From positions 1-41,216 of the forward strand of contig JAJEFJ010000065.1 of assembly GCA_022820485.1 (NCBI GenBank): a stretch of 41,216 nucleotides of DNA. Reading direction: 5' to 3'. The notes beneath the pieces were generated by a model. It had not been told where the DNA came from. It made no database searches and was given only the letters and a program-made list of their open reading frames with translations. Of this stretch, positions 22,487 through 30,699 are shown piece after piece. The DNA comes from Candidatus Latescibacterota bacterium (GTDB taxonomy: Bacteria; Latescibacterota; UBA2968; UBA8231). Position numbers and translations under genes: made by a program. Positions within the stretch are counted from its first letter, which is position 1. Each line of letters starts with the position of its first letter.

Positions 22487-24856
22487 ATGACAATCACTCG
22501 CGCCTTAGGTCTCGTTGTAGCGTTGAGCAGTTTCGCCTTTGGCGAGCGCGTTTCGTTTGACACCCGCTCCGCTTGGCAACAATGGACGCACCCAGTCAAT
22601 GCCGTGGAACTACAAGCGACCGGCCGCATCCAACCCGTATCCGTGCGCAAAAACATCGACGCCGTGCGCAATGCCGAGCACTTTGGCGGCGGCATCCGTA
22701 GCGTCGGTAGCAACGCCCGCGACGCTGGCCTCATCATGGATGGCAATCCGACGACTAGCTGGTCACCCGACCCGGCCGACGGCATTGAAAATGCCTATAT
22801 CGAACTCGATTTGGGCCGCTTGGTGACGGCCTCCGAAATCGTCATTACTTTCGACCAGTCCGCGCCGCCCTTTGAGTTTTTCACCATTCTGCTGTCGAGT
22901 GGCGAAAAGTTCTTTACCAACGCCCTAGTGCCTGTAGAAGGCACCTTGGGCTATGGTCTCTCCAAGGCCATTGGCTTCAACGAGAGCCACGAGCTTGTTC
23001 TCAATCCCCGCCAGCGCACCTTGGGCTTAGACGCATCTGGCTCGGACGACATTGGCAGCGGCTTGACTGATGGCCCCGGCGGCGAATTCAAAGAATCCTC
23101 GGGCCTAATCCGCATCATTCGCATCGAACTGGCCAAGTTTGCCGAGGGCGCTGGCCTAGCCGAGATTTCGGTTTCCACCATCGGCGACAACGTCTCCCTC
23201 GGAATCATTGAGCGCGGCGGCAACATCGAACTCATCACCGACTTGCAGGCCGTACTCTCCGGCGGCGAGAACATGGTTGACGGCGATATTGTCACCAACT
23301 GGGGCATGCAGACTTACCACCAGACCCAGACCGGCTTCGACATCTTCAATCGCATCATCTTCGATCTAGGAGCCCATTACTGGATTGACCAGATCCGCAT
23401 CATCGGCGAGCCGGCCGGTGCCCCGTCGCGGATTCGCAGCCGCTACGCTAACTTCTTCTGGTACCAACTCCTCGCTTCCGACGGCTCGATAGCCCCGGAC
23501 GGCACCTTGAATTTCCACGAGATCGCCTTTGTTGACGACAGTCCGCTGAACGAGACGACGATTCGCAACTTCGACCACCAATTCGACTTGCAGAAAATTC
23601 GCTACATCAAGCAGTATTTCCCCTCTTCCCGCCACGGCGGCCAGCGCACCGGCACTCATGGCTCCTACCGCCTCTTCGCCCTGATTAGCGAGTTCCAGAT
23701 CTACGGCGAAGGCTTTCCCGCCGAGTTGCAACTAACCTCGCCGATCCTCGACCTAGGCGAAGCAAAGGCCCTGACCTCGGTTGAGTGGGACGCCGATGTT
23801 CCGCCTAGCACGCGCATCGAGGTTCGCAGCCGCACCGGCAATGAAGTCGTCGAGAACATTCACTACTTCGACAAGAAGGGCAAAGAAATCACCGAGCGGA
23901 AGTGGAACAAGACACCCAAGAGTTTGCGCGGGCCGACCGAAACCACGATCTCCGTCGGTTCGGACTGGAGCGTCTGGAGCGATCCGTACGTGACTTCGGG
24001 CGCACTCTTTAACTCGCCCTCACCGCGCCGCTATGCCCAACTCGACCTGCGCCTGATTTCCGCCGACCCCAACGCGGCACCGTCGATCAATGCCCTGCAT
24101 TTGAATACGGAAAATCCCATTGCGCTCGAAACCCGCGCCGAGGTATTTCCCAGCCAAGTTGAACCAGGCGTCAAAAAGGACTTTACGTATTTCGTCCTGC
24201 CAATTTTTGGCGGGCGCTCGCAGGGCTTTGACCGCCTAACCATGACCGCGTCCGTGCCCGTTGATTTCACCAGGCTAACGTTGGGAGACGAGCCGGTAGA
24301 GGTCGCAGTCACTCCAATCGCCGAGGGGTTTGTCGTTGATCTACCGACCACGGTTCGTCGCTCGGAGCTAATCGAGCTTTCGTTCAGCAGCACCATTTAC
24401 CAAAACCAGACGCGCTTCGACCTTTTCCTCGGCAACAGCAACCTCGATACTGAGGTGCGCCAGCTCGTTGACCAAGGCGACGCTAAAGCCGATGTGCCGA
24501 GCGAATCTGTCTCCGTGCAACTGCCTATCAACGACCTCCTGCTGGCCAACCTCGCCCTTTCGACGCCCGTATTGACGCCCAATGGCGATGGGGTCGGCGA
24601 CGAGTTGGCCATTGAATTCGACGCGCTCAAGCTGGTGACGCCACGGCCAATCCGGGTCCACATCTACGACTTGGCTGGCCGCAACGTGCGCGCCCTCGAC
24701 AGCGGTGATGGGCTGGCTCGGCGCTACCGCTTCACTTGGGATGGCCGCGACGGCACTGGTGCGCTCGTGAGTCCAGGTACCTATCTAGTGCAAATCGAGA
24801 TTGCCGGCGACTCCCAGACTGAGACGGTACAGCGGATCGTGCCGGTGGCCTACTGA
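22487..24856 (+). CDS. Exported discoidin-like protein with TPNGDGVGD/FlgD-like C-terminal module (type A')
   Basis: This 789-residue paralogue of the 17068-19410 protein keeps the same layout. It has a signal peptide at about 1-19, a first discoidin-like region (LIMDGNPTTSWSPDPAD, YIELDLGRLVTASEI) and a second (MVDGDIVTNWGM, IIFDLGAHYWIDQIRIIG, SEFQIYGEGF). The core shows IEVRSRTGNEVVENIHY, DWSVWSDPY and SPSPRRYAQLDL. TPNGDGVGD lies at 697-705, with HIYDLAGRNVRAL and a WDGRDGTG segment, and the end is VAY. AAGGGAG at 22473-22479 is 7 bases before ATG 22487 but only one base before the in-frame ATG at 22481, so 22487 is the likelier start. It follows the B gene by 45 bases and precedes B' by 40 bases. 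Confidence 0.8.
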   Translation: MTITRALGLVVALSSFAFGERVSFDTRSAWQQWTHPVNAVELQATGRIQPVSVRKNIDAVRNAEHFGGGIRSVGSNARDAGLIMDGNPTTSWSPDPADGIENAYIELDLGRLVTASEIVITFDQSAPPFEFFTILLSSGEKFFTNALVPVEGTLGYGLSKAIGFNESHELVLNPRQRTLGLDASGSDDIGSGLTDGPGGEFKESSGLIRIIRIELAKFAEGAGLAEISVSTIGDNVSLGIIERGGNIELITDLQAVLSGGENMVDGDIVTNWGMQTYHQTQTGFDIFNRIIFDLGAHYWIDQIRIIGEPAGAPSRIRSRYANFFWYQLLASDGSIAPDGTLNFHEIAFVDDSPLNETTIRNFDHQFDLQKIRYIKQYFPSSRHGGQRTGTHGSYRLFALISEFQIYGEGFPAELQLTSPILDLGEAKALTSVEWDADVPPSTRIEVRSRTGNEVVENIHYFDKKGKEITERKWNKTPKSLRGPTETTISVGSDWSVWSDPYVTSGALFNSPSPRRYAQLDLRLISADPNAAPSINALHLNTENPIALETRAEVFPSQVEPGVKKDFTYFVLPIFGGRSQGFDRLTMTASVPVDFTRLTLGDEPVEVAVTPIAEGFVVDLPTTVRRSELIELSFSSTIYQNQTRFDLFLGNSNLDTEVRQLVDQGDAKADVPSESVSVQLPINDLLLANLALSTPVLTPNGDGVGDELAIEFDALKLVTPRPIRVHIYDLAGRNVRALDSGDGLARRYRFTWDGRDGTGALVSPGTYLVQIEIAGDSQTETVQRIVPVAY

Positions 24857-24896
24857 GGGGACTGCTTTTGCCACCTTACTGCAAAAAGGAACAGCG

Positions 24897-26678
24897 ATGA
24901 CCCATGCTGCACTCGCATTAGCCTGCCTAGCGATGGGATACAGCACTCCGGCCGCAGCCGCGGAACGGCTCAAAATAGGCGGCGATGGCCTGGAGTGGGA
25001 GAGCAACTCGCTCATCTTTAACGCACTCGAAGTCACCGACGATGGGGGCCTCTCGCCGCTGGAGGCCGACCCCGAAGAAAACATCCTGCCGCGCATCAAG
25101 GAACTCGGCGGCAGCGCGACCACCTCGGTGACCACGGCTGCGGCGCGTTCCAATCAGATAATCAACGAACTCATCGACGGCTCCCACACCACGGGTTGGC
25201 GCGTGTACACCAACCCCAACGGCGCTGAACTCGAAGTCGATATGGGTGCCATCTTCGTCCTTCACCGCCTCTACTTTCGCCGCGGCGTCCTCAACGACGA
25301 CGAGCGCTCACTGCGCGGCTACGAGTTCTACGTCAACGATGGCGATTCGCTCAACTTCATCGGCGGCAACCCCGTGTACGCGCTCATCGCACAAGACCGC
25401 TCGCACGGCCTGCCCGAGTTGGATATGAGCTTTCCGCCGACCAAGGTGCGCTTTTTTAGGCTGCGTAGCACCGGCGAACGCGGCTTTCAGATGGGCGACC
25501 TCGAAGTGTTTGGCGTTGGCGTCACGCCCTTTGCCCAGTACATATCGCAAGTGATTGACCTCGGCGAGGCGGCCAACTTCGGGCCGGTCGATGTGTACGG
25601 CCGCATCGACGGCACCGCGCAAGCCCAGTTCAGCACCAAAACCGGCTTCGTCGCCACGGACTCGCTTTACTTTCGCCAGACGGGCATTCCCGGTGAAGTG
25701 GAGGAAGTGGCCCTAGCGGATTTCGACCGCACGCTCGATCCGTCGTACGCCGGCGTCGTCCTCGAAAACGACCGCGACTGGAGTGCGTGGTCCCCACCCT
25801 ACGCCGAGTTGCTCAAAGCCTCGATCAATTCGCCGGACAATCGGCGCTATCTCCAGTTCCAATTCAAGCTCCTGTCGGGCAGCTTGCTCGACAAAGCCGT
25901 CATCGACTCGGTGGTCTTCAACTACACGGTGCCGTCCCTCGCCGATTCGGTCATCGCCGAAATCAGCCCGGCCACGGCGACCCTCGGGCGGGAGAACGAA
26001 TTTACCTATCACCTGCGCTCGGTCGTCTCAAGCGGCAACCGAGGCTTTGACACCGTGATCATCCACACTCCGTTTGCGGCCCGCGCCACGGGCGTGCGCG
26101 TCGATGGGGTCGAGGTTGACAACTTCACCACGGCATCCGATTTGGGCCGCTTACAGGTGAGCTTTCCCGACCAACGCATCACCCGTAGCGGCCAAGAAGT
26201 CGCCGTGCGCTTTGCCAGCTTGGTCACCGTCTCCGGCACGGAATTTCGCGGCGAGGTCGCCGACAGCCAATCCGATGCGTTTCCGCAGCGAGTCGCTTTC
26301 GGCGATGCGGCCGAGGAAGCCGCCGACAACACGCTCGTCGTCAGTGCCCGCATCGACGATGAGCTTTTTACCGGCGTCGTGTTCTCATCCGCGGTAATCA
26401 CGCCCAATGGCGACGGCATCAACGACCAGATTTCCCTCGACTATATCCTGCTCAAGGCGACTCACGAGGTCGAAGTCGAGGTCGTCGTGTACGATTTGAG
26501 CGGCCGACCGGTGCATCGCCTCTACCAAGCCCGCGATCGCTCCGGCCCCAACCAAGTTAGTTGGGATGGCCGCGACGACGACGGTACCGTGCCGCCGGGG
26601 ATGTACTTGCTCCGCCTCAAGGCTGCTACCGACGCTGGCATCGCCACGCAGATGCGGAGCATTGCCGTAGTGTATTAA
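24897..26678 (+). CDS. Exported discoidin-like protein with TPNGDGIND/FlgD-like C-terminal module (type B')
   Basis: This 593-residue paralogue of the 20642-22441 protein has a signal peptide at about 1-22 (TPAAAA). One discoidin-like region is present (ELIDGSHTTGWRVY, ELEVDMGAIFVLHRLYF, GDLEVFGVGV). The shared core follows (VIDLGEAANFGPV, DWSAWSPPYAELL, NSPDNRRYLQFQFKL, AEISPATATLGRENEFTYH). TPNGDGIND is at 502-510, then VVYDLSGRPVHRL, WDGRDDDGTVPPGMYLLRL and the terminal VVY. The start at 24897 is chosen because AAGGAA lies just upstream and the signal peptide begins there; the frame is open from 24801, inside the preceding gene. The gene order A-(CBM9)-B-A'-B' suggests tandem duplication of an A-B pair. 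Confidence 0.8.
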   Translation: MTHAALALACLAMGYSTPAAAAERLKIGGDGLEWESNSLIFNALEVTDDGGLSPLEADPEENILPRIKELGGSATTSVTTAAARSNQIINELIDGSHTTGWRVYTNPNGAELEVDMGAIFVLHRLYFRRGVLNDDERSLRGYEFYVNDGDSLNFIGGNPVYALIAQDRSHGLPELDMSFPPTKVRFFRLRSTGERGFQMGDLEVFGVGVTPFAQYISQVIDLGEAANFGPVDVYGRIDGTAQAQFSTKTGFVATDSLYFRQTGIPGEVEEVALADFDRTLDPSYAGVVLENDRDWSAWSPPYAELLKASINSPDNRRYLQFQFKLLSGSLLDKAVIDSVVFNYTVPSLADSVIAEISPATATLGRENEFTYHLRSVVSSGNRGFDTVIIHTPFAARATGVRVDGVEVDNFTTASDLGRLQVSFPDQRITRSGQEVAVRFASLVTVSGTEFRGEVADSQSDAFPQRVAFGDAAEEAADNTLVVSARIDDELFTGVVFSSAVITPNGDGINDQISLDYILLKATHEVEVEVVVYDLSGRPVHRLYQARDRSGPNQVSWDGRDDDGTVPPGMYLLRLKAATDAGIATQMRSIAVVY

Positions 26679-26712
26679 CGGGCCGGGCCATCTCGGCCAC
26701 CGATCTTTTCAC

Positions 26713-26730
26713 CGCGCGGCTAGCCGCGCG
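26713..26730. repeat. 18-bp perfect palindrome in the leader of the large surface-protein gene
   Basis: CGCGCGGCTAGCCGCGCG is fully self-complementary and lies in the 87-base gap between B' and the next gene, 35 bases before its start codon. No U-run follows, so it is not a classical terminator. It could slow transcription, protect mRNA or bind a protein. Confidence 0.4.
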
Positions 26731-26765
26731 CCAAGCACAAGTGAACGCCTATAGGGAGGGTTGTT

Positions 26766-29381
26766 ATGCGCAAAGTTATGTTCTGGGGGGTTGCCCTGCT
26801 GGTCCTAGCCGTTGCAGCGTCCAGCGTCCAAGCCGCGACCCCGGGGCGCGAGCGCGGCGCCACCTCGCAGGTTCGGATCGAGGGCTTCGACCCACTGATC
26901 CCGACCATGCGCAAGTGGTACGTGCCCCAAGATCTCTACTACATCTATAACTGGGGAGGCTACAAGTACACCAACTACGCCAAGGAACCGTATCAGCGCT
27001 ACGTCAACACGCAGCTAGAGGGTACGGGACAGTACGATATTTTCGGCAACTGGATCACCCGTGGCTGGCGCATTTACGAGTGGCGTCAGCAGCAGCCGCT
27101 GGCTTTTGGCAGCTCGGTCTTCAAAGACGGCCGCTTTGGCTCTTGGTTCCAAAACCTATTGGTCGCCGCCGACTCCAAGGGCCAGTACTACTCCGCTCTG
27201 ACCGTCGGCGATTACATCCGCACGACCCTGACTCCGCTTACTTTCAGCCGCTCGCGCTTCAACGGCGTCCAATGGGACTTTGCCTCCGACAAGTACGAGG
27301 CCACCGTGTTGCTGTCGCGCGTCAATGAACCGGTGCGGTTGGCACAGGGGGGGAACCGAGTGCAAGACACGGACTTCACCAACTTCATCGGCCTGCGCGG
27401 CACCGCCCAAGTCGGCGACTTCATGGGTTTGGGGGTCACGTATGTCAATACGAACTTCGGCTCGGCGAGCAGCAATTTCTCGGAAAACTCGCGCGCCGGC
27501 TTGCTGACCAGCAGCCAGAATTCGGGCAACGTCACCGAAATCGTCATCCGCATCTCTGACGACTCGCCCGGCGACGCCTCCGGCGCTTTGTTCTTTTCGT
27601 CGCAGATGATCGTCGATGGCCAAGAGACCTCGGTCAATCCCACCATTGAAGGAGGCCGCCAGCGCGAGGGCTTTCTCGAAGCCCTTGAAGAAGCTCCGAT
27701 CCTCCTCCGATACCGCGTGCCCGACCCGCTGGTGGTGCAAAAGGTCAGCTTTGCCATGGTGCTCTCCAACGACTATCGAGTAGAGATAACCTCCAACTTG
27801 CAGACGAACATCAACGGCCAGCCCATCTTCTTGCCGGTCACTCGCTCGGAAGGCAATGTGCGCGACAATACCAACCAGCGCGTCGTCCGCTTTGACTACG
27901 GGCTACCCTCGGCCAACCAAATCGCCAGCGTCGATTTGACCATTGAGGATATATGGGGCCTAGAGGTGCGCGGCGAATTCGCACGCAACACCCAGTTCCA
28001 ACGCTATCCCAACATCAACATCCAGAAGCTGAGCAACCTCAAAAAGAGCGATCGCACAGCCGATGCTTGGTTCGTCAACGCCACGCGCCGCACTGGCCGC
28101 TACTTTGGCTACGGCGAGGTATTCAGCATGGACCACGGGTACACCACGCGCGGGTACATCACCGACCAAAACGATGTGGTGGATTACGAAAATCAGCGCC
28201 AGAACTGGTTCGAGTACATCGACGATAACGACGATCAAGACCAACTCGTCGATTGGCCGCGCTATGGCGGTGCCGGCGGCGACAACGCCGTCTTCCCCGG
28301 CCTCGACGAAAACAACGACTTGCTCTCGGACTTCAACGAAAACTCCAACCTCACCCCGGACTACGAAGAGCCCTTCTTGCGCCACTACATCGACCCGCCC
28401 GACTTCCTCTTCGGCGTCGATATGAACCACAATACCGTAGTGGATCGCTTTGAAAACGACGACGAGGCCGACTATCCCTACCGCAAGGGGCATCGCGGCT
28501 GGAACGTGTACGGGGGGGCCGAGATTTACCCAGGGGTTAATCTCACCGTAGGCCGCAATCGCGAGTGGCTGATCGCCGGCGAAGAGCGGTCAACAGCCCT
28601 GTACGCCTTGCTCAGCGCGGTGCGCGACATCTCTAGGACGGGCAAGTTTGAGGCCTTCCACATGATCAAGTCCGTTGAGGACAACATCGCCGACAACCTG
28701 CTGCAATGGGTGCAGCGCCCCGGCTCCATTGGCGGCTTGCAACCTTTTGACGACCCCCTAATCACCGGAAACACCCTCGTCAATCAGAGCTTCGTCGGCT
28801 ACAAGTACACCCGAGGCAACCTGACCTTTGCCAACAAGTTTCGCCTCGATCACTTCAAGCAGCGCGACGAAGCGGCCGATCGCCTCCGCGACAGCGCGTT
28901 CTACGGCGTGATCAACAAAGCGGACTATCCGTTTTCCATTGGGCGCAACATCACCTTGATCCCGCGCTGGAAAAACATGTGGCGCAAGCGCACCCAACCG
29001 CGCACCGTCCAGCTCGAGATCAACGAGTTGAGCGAAATTTTCTCCCTGTCCGCGGTGTTCCCAGTGCTGACTCGCAGTCGCGTCGAGGTCGGAGTAGAAG
29101 CCATAATTTTCCGCAATGCCGTGGCGATTCCCGACCCATTGCCGCCCGAATACATCGACGATTTCATCGGCCGGGTGTTCACCGTGCAGTACACCAATCG
29201 GGTCCAGTACCAAGGATACAGCGTCACCTCCAACGTTGGCTTTCAGGTCAACGACATCAACTTTGCCAATCTCACCGACCAAGACGTGAGCAATACCATT
29301 GCCTTCATCGAACTCTATGCCGGGTTAGAAGAAGAGCGCTTGGGCGGCCGGCCAGCCGAAAGAAGGGGATGGAGCTTTTAA
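26766..29381 (+). CDS. Large exported protein, putative outer-membrane or surface beta-protein with Ca-binding-like Asp loops
   Basis: This 871-residue protein has a clear signal peptide at 1-23 (SSVQA-ATPG). I recognise no family. The sequence is rich in aromatic residues and in alternating polar/apolar strands (LYYIYNWGGYKYTNY, IYEWRQQQPLAFGSSVF, NLTFANKFRLDHF, RSRVEVGVEAIIFRNAVAI), as in large outer-membrane beta-barrels or their partners. The Asp-rich centre contains three DxDxDxxxD-like loops: NDDQDQLVD (488-496), DENNDLLSDFNE (514-525) and DMNHNTVVDRFE (552-563). These resemble EF-hand or dockerin calcium loops. AGGGAGGG lies 5 bases before the ATG. It overlaps the next gene (a SurA-like lipoprotein) by 13 bases, which fits a cargo and chaperone pair. 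It could instead be a soluble secreted scaffold. Confidence 0.7.
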   Translation: MRKVMFWGVALLVLAVAASSVQAATPGRERGATSQVRIEGFDPLIPTMRKWYVPQDLYYIYNWGGYKYTNYAKEPYQRYVNTQLEGTGQYDIFGNWITRGWRIYEWRQQQPLAFGSSVFKDGRFGSWFQNLLVAADSKGQYYSALTVGDYIRTTLTPLTFSRSRFNGVQWDFASDKYEATVLLSRVNEPVRLAQGGNRVQDTDFTNFIGLRGTAQVGDFMGLGVTYVNTNFGSASSNFSENSRAGLLTSSQNSGNVTEIVIRISDDSPGDASGALFFSSQMIVDGQETSVNPTIEGGRQREGFLEALEEAPILLRYRVPDPLVVQKVSFAMVLSNDYRVEITSNLQTNINGQPIFLPVTRSEGNVRDNTNQRVVRFDYGLPSANQIASVDLTIEDIWGLEVRGEFARNTQFQRYPNINIQKLSNLKKSDRTADAWFVNATRRTGRYFGYGEVFSMDHGYTTRGYITDQNDVVDYENQRQNWFEYIDDNDDQDQLVDWPRYGGAGGDNAVFPGLDENNDLLSDFNENSNLTPDYEEPFLRHYIDPPDFLFGVDMNHNTVVDRFENDDEADYPYRKGHRGWNVYGGAEIYPGVNLTVGRNREWLIAGEERSTALYALLSAVRDISRTGKFEAFHMIKSVEDNIADNLLQWVQRPGSIGGLQPFDDPLITGNTLVNQSFVGYKYTRGNLTFANKFRLDHFKQRDEAADRLRDSAFYGVINKADYPFSIGRNITLIPRWKNMWRKRTQPRTVQLEINELSEIFSLSAVFPVLTRSRVEVGVEAIIFRNAVAIPDPLPPEYIDDFIGRVFTVQYTNRVQYQGYSVTSNVGFQVNDINFANLTDQDVSNTIAFIELYAGLEEERLGGRPAERRGWSF

Positions 29382-30676
29382 AGCCGCAGACGGCCATCTT
29401 GGCCTTGGGCTTATGGGCCTGCGCCGACGCGCCGCCAGAAAGCGCGTCGGTGGTCTTGGCCCGAGTGGGCGAAGCCGAGATTAGCGAGCGGGATTTTGCT
29501 GCGGCGCTAGAAAAGCTCCCCGCCAGCAGCGAAGTCCAGCCGCTTGCGGATTGGCGTCGCCAATTTCAGGCCCTCATCGACAAAGAGCTGCTGCTGCTCG
29601 AAGCACATGCCCAAGGGCTAGACAAAGCGGTCGCCGCGGCGATGGCGGCTTGGGAGCGCCAAGAACGGGTCGAGGCGTTGCTCGCACGCGAGATGGGCGA
29701 GCAGTTGGCTTATACGGAAGCGGAGCTAACGGAATTCTTCGCCGAATCGGGCGCGGGCCGCGAAATTCGCTTGCGGCGTTTGCCCGTGCGCGAGCGGGCC
29801 GCAGCCTTGGCGGCTCTGAGAAAGGCGCAAGCAGGATTGGATTTGGACGGGGAGTGGAGCGAAAGCGGGTGGCTCAACGCGCTCAACGCGGGCGACGCGC
29901 GCACCGCCGCCCTGTTCCTACAGGAAGTGGGGACCGTTGAGTTGGTAGAAACGGACGGGCAGTATTTGGTGGTAGCCGTTGCGGCCGAGCGCGAGGTCTC
30001 GCTGGCAGACCGCCGTCCGCTCGTGGAAGCGGCCCTAACTCGGCACAAGAAGCAACAGGCGAACTTAGCCTATCTAGAGCAGTTGACCAGTCAGCACGCA
30101 GTGCAATTAGACACGGCCGCGTTGCGGCAGGTCGCCGCGGGCGCGGCGCGGCCGGAGGTGCGGTTGGTCCGCAGCGCTGCGGGCGATTGGAGCGTCGGTG
30201 ACTACCAGCAGGCCCTCACCCGACTCAGAGCAGACGCCGGGTCGCAGCCGACCGATGTCAGCGCCCTCGGATTCAAGGTGACGCGGGCCTTTGTCGCCGA
30301 CCAGCTTCTACCGCAGGAGGCGCACAAGCACGGTCTGGATGCTGAATTGGAATCGCGCCGCGCAAAAGTGCGCCAACAGAAGCTGATCCAAGCCTTGTGG
30401 GAGCGAGAAATTTACGCGCACATCCAGCTTGACCCCGCGCAGGTGCGCGCCTTTTACGAGGCCAACGCGCAACGCTACGCCCGCTCGGGTGTGCTCGGGC
30501 GGGAACTGCAAGCGCAAGTCGCGCGCGATTTGCGCGACGCCCAAGCCGTGCCCCTATTCGACCGCTACATCGCGCAACTGCGCGAAAAATACGCCGCGGT
30601 CGTCGTGGTGGAGGAAAGGCAATTGGGGGAGTTTGTCTCCCGACGCAGACAGGCTGCCAACCCAGTCGAGCTATGA
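29369..30676 (+). CDS. SurA/PpiC-like chaperone lipoprotein with degenerate or missing PPIase domains
   Basis: This 435-residue protein has a lipoprotein signal (LWAC, Cys18) and a SurA-N-like start (VVLARVGEAEISERDFAAAL, LIDKELLLLEAHAQGLD). The first parvulin-like region is shortened and degenerate (REIRLRRLPVRERAAAL, DGEWSESGWL, VGTVELVETDGQYLVVAV). The second site is joined directly from FYEANAQRYAR to QAQVARDLRDAQ, so the PPIase core present in the 5898-7535 protein at that place is absent. The remaining helical parts match a holdase-type chaperone for outer-membrane proteins. The ATG at 29369 overlaps the upstream gene by 13 bases. AAGGGG directly abuts the ATG, so initiation may depend on translational coupling. 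The frame is open upstream to 28979 inside the preceding gene; that extension is rejected. Confidence 0.75.
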   Translation: MELLKPQTAILALGLWACADAPPESASVVLARVGEAEISERDFAAALEKLPASSEVQPLADWRRQFQALIDKELLLLEAHAQGLDKAVAAAMAAWERQERVEALLAREMGEQLAYTEAELTEFFAESGAGREIRLRRLPVRERAAALAALRKAQAGLDLDGEWSESGWLNALNAGDARTAALFLQEVGTVELVETDGQYLVVAVAAEREVSLADRRPLVEAALTRHKKQQANLAYLEQLTSQHAVQLDTAALRQVAAGAARPEVRLVRSAAGDWSVGDYQQALTRLRADAGSQPTDVSALGFKVTRAFVADQLLPQEAHKHGLDAELESRRAKVRQQKLIQALWEREIYAHIQLDPAQVRAFYEANAQRYARSGVLGRELQAQVARDLRDAQAVPLFDRYIAQLREKYAAVVVVEERQLGEFVSRRRQAANPVEL

Positions 30677-30699
30677 GTTTATCAGAGAGGAGTGTCTCC

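Noticed and set aside
28979..29368. Upstream extension of the SurA-like lipoprotein
   Set aside because: The 130 added residues overlap the 871-residue gene in another frame and would bury the lipoprotein signal internally.
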